A DNA stretch of 64,000 nt from PRO6 sp035565775. GTDB lineage: Bacteria > Pseudomonadota > Alphaproteobacteria > Rhizobiales > Xanthobacteraceae. Where the stretch lies: contig DATMRW010000013.1 of assembly GCA_035565775.1 (NCBI GenBank), positions 1-64,000 on the forward strand, read 5' to 3'. Within the stretch, counting starts at the first letter, position 1; each line of letters opens with the position of its first letter. Below are positions 16,739 through 25,466 of this stretch, piece after piece. Made by a program: the position numbers and the translations under genes. The notes beneath the pieces were generated by a model, which worked only from the letters and a program-made list of their open reading frames with translations, searched no databases and was not told where the DNA came from.

Positions 16739-18370
16739 ATGATGGGGACACTGATGCTGCCATTCTCACCACGTTACATCGTCCTCACCATCTGCGTTGT
16801 GGTGACGCTGCTGCTCGGCAGCCTCATGATCTTCGATCCCAAGGTGCCGAATGTCGTGCTGATCCCGCTCATGGTGTTCGGCGCGCTGTCGCTGCTTGGC
16901 ATCTACGATCTGTTGCAGCCCAACCATGCGATCCTGCGCAACTATCCGATCGCCGCGCATCTGCGGTTTCTCTTCGAGGAAATCCGGCCGGAGATGCGCC
17001 AGTACTTTTTTGAAAGCGAGAAGGACGGCACGCCGTTCAGCCGCGACACGCGCGCCATCGTCTATCAGCGCGCGAAGATGGTGCTCGACAAGCGGCCCTT
17101 CGGCACCCAGCTCGACATCTATGCCGAGGGCTATGAATGGATGCACCATTCCATGGCGCCGAAGCCGCTCGGCGAAGGGGCTTTTCGGATCACCATCGGC
17201 GGGCCGGATTGCGCAAAGCCCTATTCGGCGTCGGTCTTCAACATCTCGGCGATGAGCTTTGGCTCGCTGAGCGCCAACGCGGTGCGCGCGCTCAACAAGG
17301 GTGCGAAGAAAGGCGGGTTTGCCCAGGATACGGGCGAAGGTGGCGTCAGCCCCTATCATCGTGAAAACGGCGGCGATCTGATCTGGGAGATCGGCTCGGG
17401 CTATTTTGGCTGCCGGACCTTTGACGGCGAATTCGATCCAGAGCTGTTCGCAAAGGTCGCCGGTAGCGATCAGGTCAAGATGGTCGAGCTCAAGGTCAGC
17501 CAGGGCGCCAAGCCCGGCCACGGCGGCGTGCTGCCGGCGGCAAAGGTGTCGGAGGAGATTTCCAAGATCCGCGGCGTGCGGATGGGCGAGGATTGCGTGT
17601 CGCCGGCCTATCACAAGGTGTTTTCGACGCCGATCGAGATGATGCAGTTCATCGGCGAGATGCGGCGGCTCTCCGGCGGCAAGCCGGTCGGGTTCAAGCT
17701 CTGCATCGGCCATCGCTGGGAATTTCTGGCGATCTGCAAGGCGATGCTGGAGACGGGGATTTATCCCGACTTCATCGTCGTCGACGGCAGCGAGGGCGGC
17801 ACCGGCGCTGCGCCGCTGGAATTCATGGATCATCTCGGCATGCCGATGCGCGAGGGCGTCAATTTCGTTCACAACGCCCTGATCGGTATCAATGCGCGGG
17901 ACCGTATCCGCATCGGCGCGGCGGGCAAGGTCGCGACCGCGTTCGACATCGCACGGGCGATGGCGCTCGGCGCCGACTGGTGCAACTCCGCGCGCGGGTT
18001 CATGTTCGCGCTTGGCTGCATCCAGTCGCTGAGCTGCCACACCGACCGCTGCCCGACCGGCGTTACGACACAGGATCCGCTGCGCAACCGCGCGCTGGTG
18101 GTGCCGGACAAGGCAGAGCGGGTCTACAACTATCACCGCGCGACGCTGCACGAGCTGGCCGAGCTGATTGCGGCGGCCGGGCTCGAGCATCCCGACGACA
18201 TCCACTCGGTCCACTTTTCGCACCGCATTTCGAGCACGGAGGCGAAGTCCTTCGCGCGCCTCTATCCCGAGCTGCGGCCGGGCGAGCTGATCGAGGGCAC
18301 CGAGATTCCGCGCTATCGCGATGCCTGGGCGATCGCGCGGGCGGATTCGTTCCAGCCGGCGACCCTCTGA
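16739..18370 (+). CDS. FMN-binding glutamate synthase family protein, membrane-anchored
   Basis: A 543-residue protein. Residues ~10-60 hold two membrane segments; the rest is the glutamate-synthase FMN/synthase barrel (PF01645 type). The KPGHGGVLP and DGSEGGTGAAPLEF motifs bind FMN, and CIQSLSCHTDRC near residue 426 matches the three-Cys motif that binds a [3Fe-4S] cluster in GltB. The glutaminase domain of GltB is absent, so it is not a complete glutamate synthase. The family occurs widely, usually without assigned substrate; it may be a stand-alone oxidoreductase. ATG 16739 (or 16742) is preferred over an upstream frame extension because it puts a normal start just before the first membrane segment. 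It is convergent with the creatininase gene. Confidence 0.85.
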   Translation: MMGTLMLPFSPRYIVLTICVVVTLLLGSLMIFDPKVPNVVLIPLMVFGALSLLGIYDLLQPNHAILRNYPIAAHLRFLFEEIRPEMRQYFFESEKDGTPFSRDTRAIVYQRAKMVLDKRPFGTQLDIYAEGYEWMHHSMAPKPLGEGAFRITIGGPDCAKPYSASVFNISAMSFGSLSANAVRALNKGAKKGGFAQDTGEGGVSPYHRENGGDLIWEIGSGYFGCRTFDGEFDPELFAKVAGSDQVKMVELKVSQGAKPGHGGVLPAAKVSEEISKIRGVRMGEDCVSPAYHKVFSTPIEMMQFIGEMRRLSGGKPVGFKLCIGHRWEFLAICKAMLETGIYPDFIVVDGSEGGTGAAPLEFMDHLGMPMREGVNFVHNALIGINARDRIRIGAAGKVATAFDIARAMALGADWCNSARGFMFALGCIQSLSCHTDRCPTGVTTQDPLRNRALVVPDKAERVYNYHRATLHELAELIAAAGLEHPDDIHSVHFSHRISSTEAKSFARLYPELRPGELIEGTEIPRYRDAWAIARADSFQPATL

Positions 18371-18380
18371 GCGCGGCGCG

Positions 18381-19196
18381 TCAGCGGCCCGGCATTGCCG
18401 GCTGATTGTCCAGCGCGTCCAGGTCGAAGCGGAAGACGTCATCAAGCAGTTCGCAGAACGCCTTTGCGCCGTGGTCGAGGATCTTTTCGCCCTTGTCGGC
18501 GGAGGCCAGCGAGGCGTCACCGATCGCGCCGCTCGGGTGCAGATCCTGCGCCTGCCACGCATAGGGCGCGGGGCGGTGGATCGAAAGATGCCTGTTCGCC
18601 GGGTCGTTCGCGATGCGAAAATCGGCGATCGCTTCGCGCCGCACCTGATCGGGCCATGCGGCGAGCATGATCGAGGTTTCGATTGCGCCGCCGTGGATGT
18701 CGTGCGTCACATCTTTTGGCGCGAACAGCCCGTCCGGCACGCCGAAGCGGCTCCATCCCGTCGTCACGACCAGCATCTTGTGGTGGCTGCGCAGCTCCTG
18801 CGCCACCACGTTCATCGCGGCGCTGTTGCCGCCGTGACTCGACACCATCACCAGCTTGCGGATGCCCGCGCGGCAGATGCTCTCGCCGAGCGCGCGCCAG
18901 TTCTGCATCGCGACCTCGGGCGGCAGCGTCAGCGTGCCGGGATAATCGAGATGTTCGGATGAAATCCCGATCTCCTGCACCGGCAGGAAAACGGCGGGGA
19001 TACGCTCCGGCAGCGCCGCGCGCACGCGCGAGAGGTAGGCCTTTGCGATCATCGTGTCGGTGCCGAGCGGCAGGTGCGGCCCGTGCTGCTCGGTGGCGGC
19101 AAGCGGCAGCACCGCAATCCAGCCGGATGCGGCCTCTCGCAAAATGTCCGCCCAGCGGAGCATGCTCCAGTCGCGCGCAGGTGGCAGGCCGATCAT
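18381..19196 (-). CDS. Creatininase family amidohydrolase
   Basis: A 271-residue creatininase-family protein. The family's metal-binding motifs are present: TEQHGPHLPLGTD (about residues 35-47), EHLDYPGTLTLP, SSHGGN near residue 119 and HGGAIETS near residue 170, giving the expected His, Asp and Glu ligands for a binuclear Zn/Mn centre. Members hydrolyse cyclic or linear amides (creatinine, formylated intermediates of riboflavin/F420 or mycofactocin synthesis); the substrate here is unknown. It is divergent from an NMT1-type ABC importer 201 bases away, which could bring in its nitrogenous substrate. Confidence 0.88.
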   Translation of the reverse strand: MIGLPPARDWSMLRWADILREAASGWIAVLPLAATEQHGPHLPLGTDTMIAKAYLSRVRAALPERIPAVFLPVQEIGISSEHLDYPGTLTLPPEVAMQNWRALGESICRAGIRKLVMVSSHGGNSAAMNVVAQELRSHHKMLVVTTGWSRFGVPDGLFAPKDVTHDIHGGAIETSIMLAAWPDQVRREAIADFRIANDPANRHLSIHRPAPYAWQAQDLHPSGAIGDASLASADKGEKILDHGAKAFCELLDDVFRFDLDALDNQPAMPGR

Positions 19197-19397
19197 GGCG
19201 AAAGCCTCTTCATCAACGATTCGCCTAAACTACCCCATCGCACCGCGGATGGAAGCGCCGACGATATCTCAGCGTTTCCTTAAGCACATCGGGGCGATAA
19301 CCTTTCGGCGATCCCGCCAGCCCTTCCGGCCACGGGATCCGCGAGAGCTGGCGAGCGGGCCTGCTGCTGCCAGCCGCAAAAAGAAACGGAGTTGGAG

Positions 19398-20417
19398 ATG
19401 AGCCGCCTGTCCCTGATGCGAACCCTGGTCGCAGCGATGTTGCTGATGACGCCGCTCGGTTCGGCAGCGGCCGAGATGGTTCTCGACAAGGTCTCGTTCG
19501 GCACCAACTGGGTGGCGGAGGCCGAGCACGGTGGCTTCTTTCAGGCGGTCGCGGACGGCACCTACAAAAGCTACGGCCTCGACGTCACCATCGTGCCGGG
19601 CGGGCCGAACACCAACAACCGCATTCTGCTCGCCGCCGGCAAGCTCGACTTCTTCATGAGCGCCAACAGCCTGCAATCGTTCGACGCGGTCGCCAACAAG
19701 GCGCCGCTGATTGCCGTTGCCGCAATTTTCCAGAAGGAGCCGCAGGTTTTCATCAGCCATCCCGAGAGCAAGGTGAAGACGCTGGAAGATCTCAAGGCGC
19801 TGACCCTGTTCGTCTCCAAGGAAGGCATTCCGACCTATTTTCAGTGGCTGAAATCTGAGTATGGCTTCAGCGAGGCCAAGGTGAAGCCATATACCTCGAA
19901 CCCGCAGCCGTTCCTCGCCGACAAGCGCAGCGCGATGCAGGGCTATGTGACGAGCGAGCCCTATGCCATCGAGAAGCAGGCAGGCTTCAAGCCCGGCGTG
20001 CTGCTGCTGGCGGATTACGGCTTCAACTCCTATTCGACGCTGATCGAGACGCGGAAAAGCATCATCGAGAAGAACCCGGATCTCGTGCAGCGCTTCGTCG
20101 ATGCTTCGATCATCGGCTGGTACAATTATCTCTATGGCGACAGCGCCCCCGGCAATGCTTTGATCCGGAAAATGAACCCGGACATGCCGGATGACGTTTT
20201 GGCCAATGCGATCGCCAAGATGAAGGAATACGGCATCGTCGATTCCGGCGACAGCCTGACGAACGGCATCGGCGCGATGAGCGACGCGCGGATGGCGAGC
20301 TTTTTCGACAGGATGGTGCGCGCCGGCGTGGTGCGCTCCGACATCGATTATCGCAAGGCCTACACGCTGCGCTTCGTCAACAAGGGCGTCGGGCTGAACC
20401 TGCGGCCGGTCCGCTGA
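19398..20417 (+). CDS. ABC transporter substrate-binding protein, NMT1/THI5-like
   Basis: A 339-residue periplasmic binding protein. Signal peptide residues 1-25 (cleavage near AAA-EM), then the NMT1 domain beginning VSFGTNWVAEAEHGGFFQAV, the pattern of pyrimidine/thiamine-precursor (ThiY-like) and related amidine binders. ATG 19398 has GGAG 6 bases upstream and is preferred to TTG 19392. It is followed at 3 bases by its ATPase gene and then by an overlapping permease gene. The cargo may be a nitrogen heterocycle; a creatininase lies upstream and a 2-hydroxyacid dehydrogenase downstream. Codon use is like the backbone, unlike the island importer at 427-3118. Confidence 0.88.
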   Translation: MSRLSLMRTLVAAMLLMTPLGSAAAEMVLDKVSFGTNWVAEAEHGGFFQAVADGTYKSYGLDVTIVPGGPNTNNRILLAAGKLDFFMSANSLQSFDAVANKAPLIAVAAIFQKEPQVFISHPESKVKTLEDLKALTLFVSKEGIPTYFQWLKSEYGFSEAKVKPYTSNPQPFLADKRSAMQGYVTSEPYAIEKQAGFKPGVLLLADYGFNSYSTLIETRKSIIEKNPDLVQRFVDASIIGWYNYLYGDSAPGNALIRKMNPDMPDDVLANAIAKMKEYGIVDSGDSLTNGIGAMSDARMASFFDRMVRAGVVRSDIDYRKAYTLRFVNKGVGLNLRPVR

Positions 20418-20419
20418 CC

Positions 20420-21205
20420 ATGGCCGCGCGCCCCGCCGTCAGCTTCGCGGATGTGGCGAAAGTCTACGACAGCGGCGTGGCCGCGCTAGATGGGCTTTCG
20501 CTGGACATCGGGGAGGGCGAGTTCGTTTCGCTGCTCGGCCCCTCGGGCTGCGGCAAGTCGACCGCGCTCAAGCTGATGGCAGGCCTGATAGCGCCGTCGC
20601 GCGGCGAGGTCGCAATCGCCGCCGCGCAAGGCGCAAAGCCGACGATCGGCTTCGTGTTTCAGGAGCCGACGCTGATGCCCTGGGCCAGCGTGCGCGACAA
20701 CGTCTTTCTGCCGCTGCGGCTGGCGCATTGCAGGCAGGCCGACGCGATGGCGCGGGTCGATGTCGCGCTGGAGCAGGTCGGCCTCGGTGATTTCAGGAAT
20801 GCCTATCCGCGCGAACTCTCCGGCGGGATGAAGATGCGCGTGTCGCTGGCGCGGGCGCTGGTGACGGACCCTGACCTTCTGCTTCTCGACGAGCCGTTCG
20901 CGGCGCTCGACGAGATCACTCGCTTTCGGCTGAACAACGACCTGCTCGGGCTGTGGCGGCGGCTCGGCAAGACGGTGGTATTCGTCACCCATTCGGTGTT
21001 CGAGTCGGTCTATCTCTCGCAGCGTGTTTTGGTGATGTCGCAGCGGCCGGGAAAAATTGCCGCGACCTTCGAGATCGTCGCGCCCGAGCCGCGCGGTGAG
21101 GCGTTTCGCACCTCGGCGGATTACGCCGCGCAGTGCCGGGTCGTCTCGCGGGCGCTCGATCACGGCGCGCCGCCCGCGCGCGCGGCAGCCGGGACAGCCC
21201 GATGA
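20420..21205 (+). CDS. ABC transporter ATP-binding protein
   Basis: A 261-residue importer ATPase. Walker A GPSGCGKST (about residues 41-49), Q-loop VFQEPTLMPWASV, signature LSGGMKMR, Walker B LLLLDEP and switch His in VFVTHS are all present. It energises the adjacent permease, whose ATG overlaps this stop codon (21202-21205). It belongs to the same ABC subfamily as the ATPase at 1488-2327, but the signature reads GGMKMR and not GGMQQR and the N-terminal leader is absent. Confidence 0.92.
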   Translation: MAARPAVSFADVAKVYDSGVAALDGLSLDIGEGEFVSLLGPSGCGKSTALKLMAGLIAPSRGEVAIAAAQGAKPTIGFVFQEPTLMPWASVRDNVFLPLRLAHCRQADAMARVDVALEQVGLGDFRNAYPRELSGGMKMRVSLARALVTDPDLLLLDEPFAALDEITRFRLNNDLLGLWRRLGKTVVFVTHSVFESVYLSQRVLVMSQRPGKIAATFEIVAPEPRGEAFRTSADYAAQCRVVSRALDHGAPPARAAAGTAR

Positions 21206-21999
21206 AGCAGTCTGCGTTCGCACAGCGGGTTGTCCAGATCCTGCCGCCGCTGGCCGTGCTGGCCGGTGCGGTGCTGCTCTGGGAGCTGGTGGTGCGGCTC
21301 AATGAGATCCCCCCTTATGTGCTGCCGGGGCCGGGCCTCGTCCTGCAGACCTTGATCAAGGACTGGTTGCTGCTGTCGCAGTCGTTGCTGGTGACCTTGG
21401 TCACGACGCTGGAAGGCTTTTTGGCCGCCGCGATTGTCGGCATCGCGCTGGCGCTGGCGTTCAGCCAGTCAAAATGGCTTGAAAACAGTTTTTTCCCGTT
21501 CGCGATCGTCTTGCAGGTGACGCCTGTGATCGCGATCGCGCCAATCCTGCTGATCTATCTGCCGCAGCATGTTGCGGTGGTGGTCTGCGCCTGGATCGTC
21601 GCGTTCTTTCCGGTTCTGTCCAACACCATGCTCGGCCTCAATTCGGTCGATCGTGGCCTTGCTGGATTGTTCGAGCTTTACGGCGCCTCGCGCTGGCAGC
21701 GCCTGCGCTATCTGCGGTTGCCTGCGGCGCTGCCCTACATCATGGGCGGCTTGCGGATTTCCGGCGGCTTGTCTTTGATTGGCGCGGTGGTTGCCGAGAT
21801 CGCGGCGGGGGCCGCCGGTTCCGGATCGGGACTGGCTTACCGCATCGCGGAATCGGGCTACCGCCTGAACATTCCGCGCATGTTCGCAGCGTTGCTGTTG
21901 CTCTCGGTTGCGGGCATTGTGATTTATATCGTTCTTGCAGTGGCGTCCCATCTCGTCTTGCGGCGCTGGCATGAGAGCGCAATGGGAAAGGAAAGCTGA
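21202..21999 (+). CDS. ABC transporter permease
   Basis: A 265-residue permease with about six membrane segments and the family's PPYVLPGPGLV motif after the first. The cytoplasmic coupling loop lies around residues 155-175 (ELYGASRWQRLRYLRLPAAL). ATG 21202 is chosen because it overlaps the ATPase stop (ATGA); the frame opens further upstream only inside the ATPase gene. The stop codon in turn overlaps the ATG of the hydroxyacid dehydrogenase (TGATG), tying the dehydrogenase into the importer operon. Confidence 0.92.
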   Translation: MKQSAFAQRVVQILPPLAVLAGAVLLWELVVRLNEIPPYVLPGPGLVLQTLIKDWLLLSQSLLVTLVTTLEGFLAAAIVGIALALAFSQSKWLENSFFPFAIVLQVTPVIAIAPILLIYLPQHVAVVVCAWIVAFFPVLSNTMLGLNSVDRGLAGLFELYGASRWQRLRYLRLPAALPYIMGGLRISGGLSLIGAVVAEIAAGAAGSGSGLAYRIAESGYRLNIPRMFAALLLLSVAGIVIYIVLAVASHLVLRRWHESAMGKES

Positions 22000-22979
22000 T
22001 GGCGAACGCCTCCGGGGACAAGATCGATCTTTTGGTTTACGGGCCGGTAAAGCCGGTCATCAACGAAGGGTTTGACGCACCGTTTCAGGCCCATGCGATC
22101 AGCAGCGGGCAGGATCTCGGCAGGCTGCCGCCCGATGTCACCGAGCGCATTCGCGGCATCGCGGTTACCGGCCTCGTGCCGGCGGGCAGCACCGTGCTCG
22201 CAAAATTTCCCAAGCTGGAGATCGTGTCGAGTTTTGGCGTCGGCTACGACCACGTTGATTTTTCCTATGCGCGCGACAACGGCATCATCGTCACCAACAC
22301 GCCGGACGTGCTGACCGAGGAAGTCGCCGATACCGCCGTCGGTCTCTTGATCGCGACCTTGCGCGAGTTCGTGAATGCCGACCGCTATGTGCGCACCGGG
22401 CAGTGGGAGACGAAGGATTTCCCCCTGACCAAGGGCTCGCTGCGCGACCGCACGGTCGGCATCGTCGGCCTGGGCCGGATCGGCAAGGCGGTGGCACGGC
22501 GGCTCGACGCCATGCTGGTGCCGGTGGTCTACCACTCGCGCCGTCCGGCCGAGGGCGTTGCCTACAAGCACTACGCCAGTCTGGTCGAGATGGCCGCGGC
22601 GGTCGACACGCTGGTCGTCATCATTCCCGGCGGCGAGGCGACGCGCAACATCATCAATGCCGAGGTCATGAAGGCGCTCGGTCCGACCGGCGTCATCATC
22701 AACGTCGCGCGCGGTTCGGTCGTTGATGAGCCGGCGCTGATCGCCGCCCTGAAGGACGGCACCATCATGGCGGCGGGCCTCGACGTCTTCGCCCAGGAGC
22801 CGAAGGTGCCGGATGCGCTGCGCGCCCTGCACAATGTGACGCTGCTGCCGCATATCGGCTCGGCCTCGATCGTCACCCGGCGGGCGATGGAGCAGCTCGT
22901 GGTCGATAACCTGAAGGCATGGTTTGCCGGCAAGGCCCCGCTGACGCCGATCCCCGAGACGCCGGTGAAAGGCCGCTGA
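21999..22979 (+). CDS. D-2-hydroxyacid dehydrogenase (glyoxylate/hydroxypyruvate reductase type)
   Basis: A 326-residue NAD(P)-dependent D-2-hydroxyacid dehydrogenase. The nucleotide-binding motif GLGRIGKAVA lies near residue 155; the catalytic Arg is in NVARGSVVDE near residue 238, with Glu in DVFAQEP and His in LLPHIGSAS near residue 287. Substrates of the family include glyoxylate, hydroxypyruvate and branched 2-keto acids. The start overlaps the permease stop, so the enzyme is translated from the importer mRNA and may process what is imported or a breakdown product. The small Inh-domain gene starts 2 bases after its stop. Confidence 0.9.
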   Translation: MANASGDKIDLLVYGPVKPVINEGFDAPFQAHAISSGQDLGRLPPDVTERIRGIAVTGLVPAGSTVLAKFPKLEIVSSFGVGYDHVDFSYARDNGIIVTNTPDVLTEEVADTAVGLLIATLREFVNADRYVRTGQWETKDFPLTKGSLRDRTVGIVGLGRIGKAVARRLDAMLVPVVYHSRRPAEGVAYKHYASLVEMAAAVDTLVVIIPGGEATRNIINAEVMKALGPTGVIINVARGSVVDEPALIAALKDGTIMAAGLDVFAQEPKVPDALRALHNVTLLPHIGSASIVTRRAMEQLVVDNLKAWFAGKAPLTPIPETPVKGR

Positions 22980-22981
22980 CC

Positions 22982-23704
22982 ATGCGCATTGCGGCGCCGC
23001 GCCATCTGGCCGCCGGCTGTGTCGTTCTCGCTCTCGGTGCCGCGCTGGCGTTGCCGGGAGCGAAAACCTTTGCGCAGGACGCGCGCGCGGTGGCGCTGGC
23101 CCGCGAAATGATCGGCAACTGGGAGCTGGCGACGGCGGAGCGCGGCCGCACCTGCGCGATCACGCTGCGCAGCGAGCACGTTCCCGGCGGCATGCGGGCG
23201 GATCTCGATCCCGGCTGCGCCGCGGAGCTGCCCTTCACCAAGGCGATCGCGGGCTGGAGCATTCGCGGCCTCGACATCGTGCGGCTGCAGACCAAGGACG
23301 GCGAGCCGGTGATCGACCTGACCGAGGTCGAGAGCGGGATGTTCGAGGGGATGCGCACCGGCGAGGGCATCTACCTTCTGCAGAACCTCGAGGCGGCGCG
23401 CGAGCTGGCCCGCTCGATGGATCAGATGATCGGCGACTGGGAGCTCGTGCGCGGTAGCGGCAGGGCGCTATGCAACCTGACTTTGACCAATACCGAGATT
23501 GATCGCGACTTCTTTCAGGTGTTCTTGTCGCCGGGCTGCACGCAGCCGGTCGCGGCGTTCAATCCGGTGAAGTGGCGCTTTGAGCGCGGCGAGATCATTT
23601 TGCTCTCGGCGTCGGGCGAGGCCTGGCGGTTCCAGGCCGATGACCGGGCGCAGTGGCGGCGTGTGCCGGAGGCCGCCGACCCGCTGATGCTGGTGCGCAA
23701 GTAG
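22982..23704 (+). CDS. Two-domain AprI/Inh-type protease-inhibitor-like secreted protein
   Basis: A 240-residue exported protein. Signal peptide residues 1-32 (cleavage after FAQ). The mature part is a tandem repeat of an Inh-type eight-stranded barrel: first copy residues 39-125 (MIGNWELATAERG, Cys58 and Cys79), second 146-225 (MIGDWELVRGSG, Cys164 and Cys186). Each copy has a Cys pair about 21 residues apart, probably a disulfide. The canonical Inh proteins are single-domain periplasmic inhibitors of serralysin metalloproteases; the N-terminal trunk that enters the protease active site is not obvious here, so inhibition is uncertain. ATG 22982 lies 2 bases after the dehydrogenase stop. Confidence 0.7.
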   Translation: MRIAAPRHLAAGCVVLALGAALALPGAKTFAQDARAVALAREMIGNWELATAERGRTCAITLRSEHVPGGMRADLDPGCAAELPFTKAIAGWSIRGLDIVRLQTKDGEPVIDLTEVESGMFEGMRTGEGIYLLQNLEAARELARSMDQMIGDWELVRGSGRALCNLTLTNTEIDRDFFQVFLSPGCTQPVAAFNPVKWRFERGEIILLSASGEAWRFQADDRAQWRRVPEAADPLMLVRK

Positions 23705-23716
23705 GCTTGCGTGGCC

Positions 23717-24442
23717 TCACATCAGGCGCAGGCCCTTGAGACTGGCGTGGCCGTTCTTGCCGACGATGATGTGATCGTGCACGGCGATGCCGAGCGGCCC
23801 GGCCATGTCGATAATCGTCTTGGTCATCTGGATGTCGGCATCGGACGGCGTCGGGTCGCCCGACGGGTGGTTGTGCACGAGAATGACGGCGCTGGCCGAC
23901 AGTTCGAGCGCGCGCTTGATCACCTCGCGCGGATAGACCGGCGTGTGATCGACCGTGCCGACCTGCTGCACCTCATCGGCGATGAGCTGGTTGCGTTTGT
24001 CGAGGAAGAGGATGCGGAGTTGCTCCTTGTCGGCGAAGGCCATCGAGGCGCGGCAGTAGTCGAGGACCGCCGACCATGACGAGAGCACTGCGCGCGCGGC
24101 GAGCCGGCCTTTGGCGACGCGGCTGGCGGTGGCCGCGATCAGCTTGAGCTCAGTGACCGCCGCATCGCCGAGCCCGCTGATCTCGCGCAGCCGCGCTTCG
24201 GGCGCATGCACCACTTCCGCGAAGGAGCCGAATTTCCCGATCAGCATTTTCGCCAGCGGCTTGACGTCGCGCCGCGGCAGCGCCCGAAACAGGACAAGCT
24301 CGAGCAGCTCGTAGTCGCTCAGCGCATCGGCGCCAGCCGAGCGGAAGCGATGGCGCAAACGCTCGCGGTGGCCGTGGAAGTGAGGGGCCTCCGCAAAACC
24401 TGACGGCGCATCGGGCGAATCAGTTTCCAAGGCGGACCACAT
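23717..24442 (-). CDS. radC: RadC family protein (JAB/MPN domain)
   Basis: A 241-residue RadC protein: an N-terminal helix-hairpin-helix region (about 30-100, with the ISGLGDAAVTELK motif) and a C-terminal JAB/MPN metalloprotein domain with the JAMM motif HNHPSGDPTPSDAD. RadC was named for DNA repair but its activity is unsettled; the JAMM site suggests a Zn-dependent hydrolase. ATG 24442 is used; a GTG at 24478 would add 12 residues, and neither has a clear ribosome-binding site. It is convergent with the Inh-like gene and follows map on the same strand after 115 bases. Confidence 0.88.
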   Translation of the reverse strand: MWSALETDSPDAPSGFAEAPHFHGHRERLRHRFRSAGADALSDYELLELVLFRALPRRDVKPLAKMLIGKFGSFAEVVHAPEARLREISGLGDAAVTELKLIAATASRVAKGRLAARAVLSSWSAVLDYCRASMAFADKEQLRILFLDKRNQLIADEVQQVGTVDHTPVYPREVIKRALELSASAVILVHNHPSGDPTPSDADIQMTKTIIDMAGPLGIAVHDHIIVGKNGHASLKGLRLM

Positions 24443-24557
24443 CGGCGGCAAGGACGGGGCCCGGCGTGCGCGTGGCACGCGCGGTTGTTCCCATCAGCAT
24501 GCCGCGCCTTGCGGCAATTGCAACCGATTTTCGGAAAGGGCGGAGCGCCGGAGCGGA

Positions 24558-25379
24558 TCAGCCGAAATGCGGCCGGTCGAGCTTGCCCGGAGACAGCGTA
24601 AAGATCTCGACGCCGGTCTCGGTGACGCCAACCGAGTGCTCGAACTGCGCCGACAGCGAACGGTCCCGCGTCACCGCGGTCCAGCCGTCCGACAGGATCT
24701 TTACGTCCTTGCGGCCGAGATTGATCATCGGCTCGATGGTGAACAGCATTCCGGGGCGCAGCTCCACGCCTTCGCCGGGGCGGCCGGCATGGATGATGTT
24801 CGGCTCGTCGTGGAAGAGCTGGCCGAGGCCATGGCCGCAGAAGTCGCGCACGACGCTCATGCCATGCGGCTCGACAAAGCTCTGGATCGCATGGCCGATG
24901 TCGCCCGTGGTGTTGCCGGGCTTCACCGCCTCGATGCCGCGCATCAGCGACTCGTAGGTGACGTCGATCAGCCGCTCGGCGCGGCGCGAAATCGCCCCGA
25001 CCGGATACATCCGGCTCGAGTCGCCATACCAGCCGTCGACGATGAAGGTGACGTCGATATTGACGATGTCGCCTTCCTTGAGCGGCCGGTCGCCGGGCAT
25101 GCCGTGGCAGACGACGTGGTTGATCGAGGTGCAGGTCGAATAGCGATAGCCGCGATACATCAGGGTCGCCGGGAACGCGTGGTTGCGGAACGCAAATTCG
25201 CGGACGAAATCGTCGATCTTCGAGGTCGGCAGCCCCGGCTTGATGAGGGCGGTCAGCTCGTCGAGGCAGCGTGCGGTGACTGCGCCTGCCTTGCGCATCC
25301 CGGCAAAGGCTTCTGGGCCATGCAGCTTGATCTGGCCGGTTTTGCGGAGGGGCGTATCGGTCGCTTCGACGTAGCTCAT
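24558..25379 (-). CDS. map: Type I methionine aminopeptidase
   Basis: A 273-residue type I methionine aminopeptidase that removes the initiator Met from nascent proteins. The pita-bread fold is complete: substrate His in NHVVCHGMP, metal Asp pair in VNIDVTFIVDGWYGDSS, His in GHGLGQLFHDEP, and Glu in TIEPM and in QFEHSVGVTE. ATG 25379 is preferred over the preceding TTG. Length is typical of the alphaproteobacterial enzyme. It lies 87 bases downstream of sfsA on the same strand. Confidence 0.95.
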   Translation of the reverse strand: MSYVEATDTPLRKTGQIKLHGPEAFAGMRKAGAVTARCLDELTALIKPGLPTSKIDDFVREFAFRNHAFPATLMYRGYRYSTCTSINHVVCHGMPGDRPLKEGDIVNIDVTFIVDGWYGDSSRMYPVGAISRRAERLIDVTYESLMRGIEAVKPGNTTGDIGHAIQSFVEPHGMSVVRDFCGHGLGQLFHDEPNIIHAGRPGEGVELRPGMLFTIEPMINLGRKDVKILSDGWTAVTRDRSLSAQFEHSVGVTETGVEIFTLSPGKLDRPHFG

Positions 25380-25466
25380 CAATCCATCTTGAAAATTAGG
25401 GGGGAAGTTGAACCGCTAATTTAGTCCTTGGGCGCGGCGAAGCAAGCACAAGACGGCGCATTCGCC

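Noticed and set aside
16766..18562. 598-codon minus-strand frame opposite the FMN protein gene
   Set aside because: Antisense shadow of the FMN protein gene that runs into the creatininase gene.
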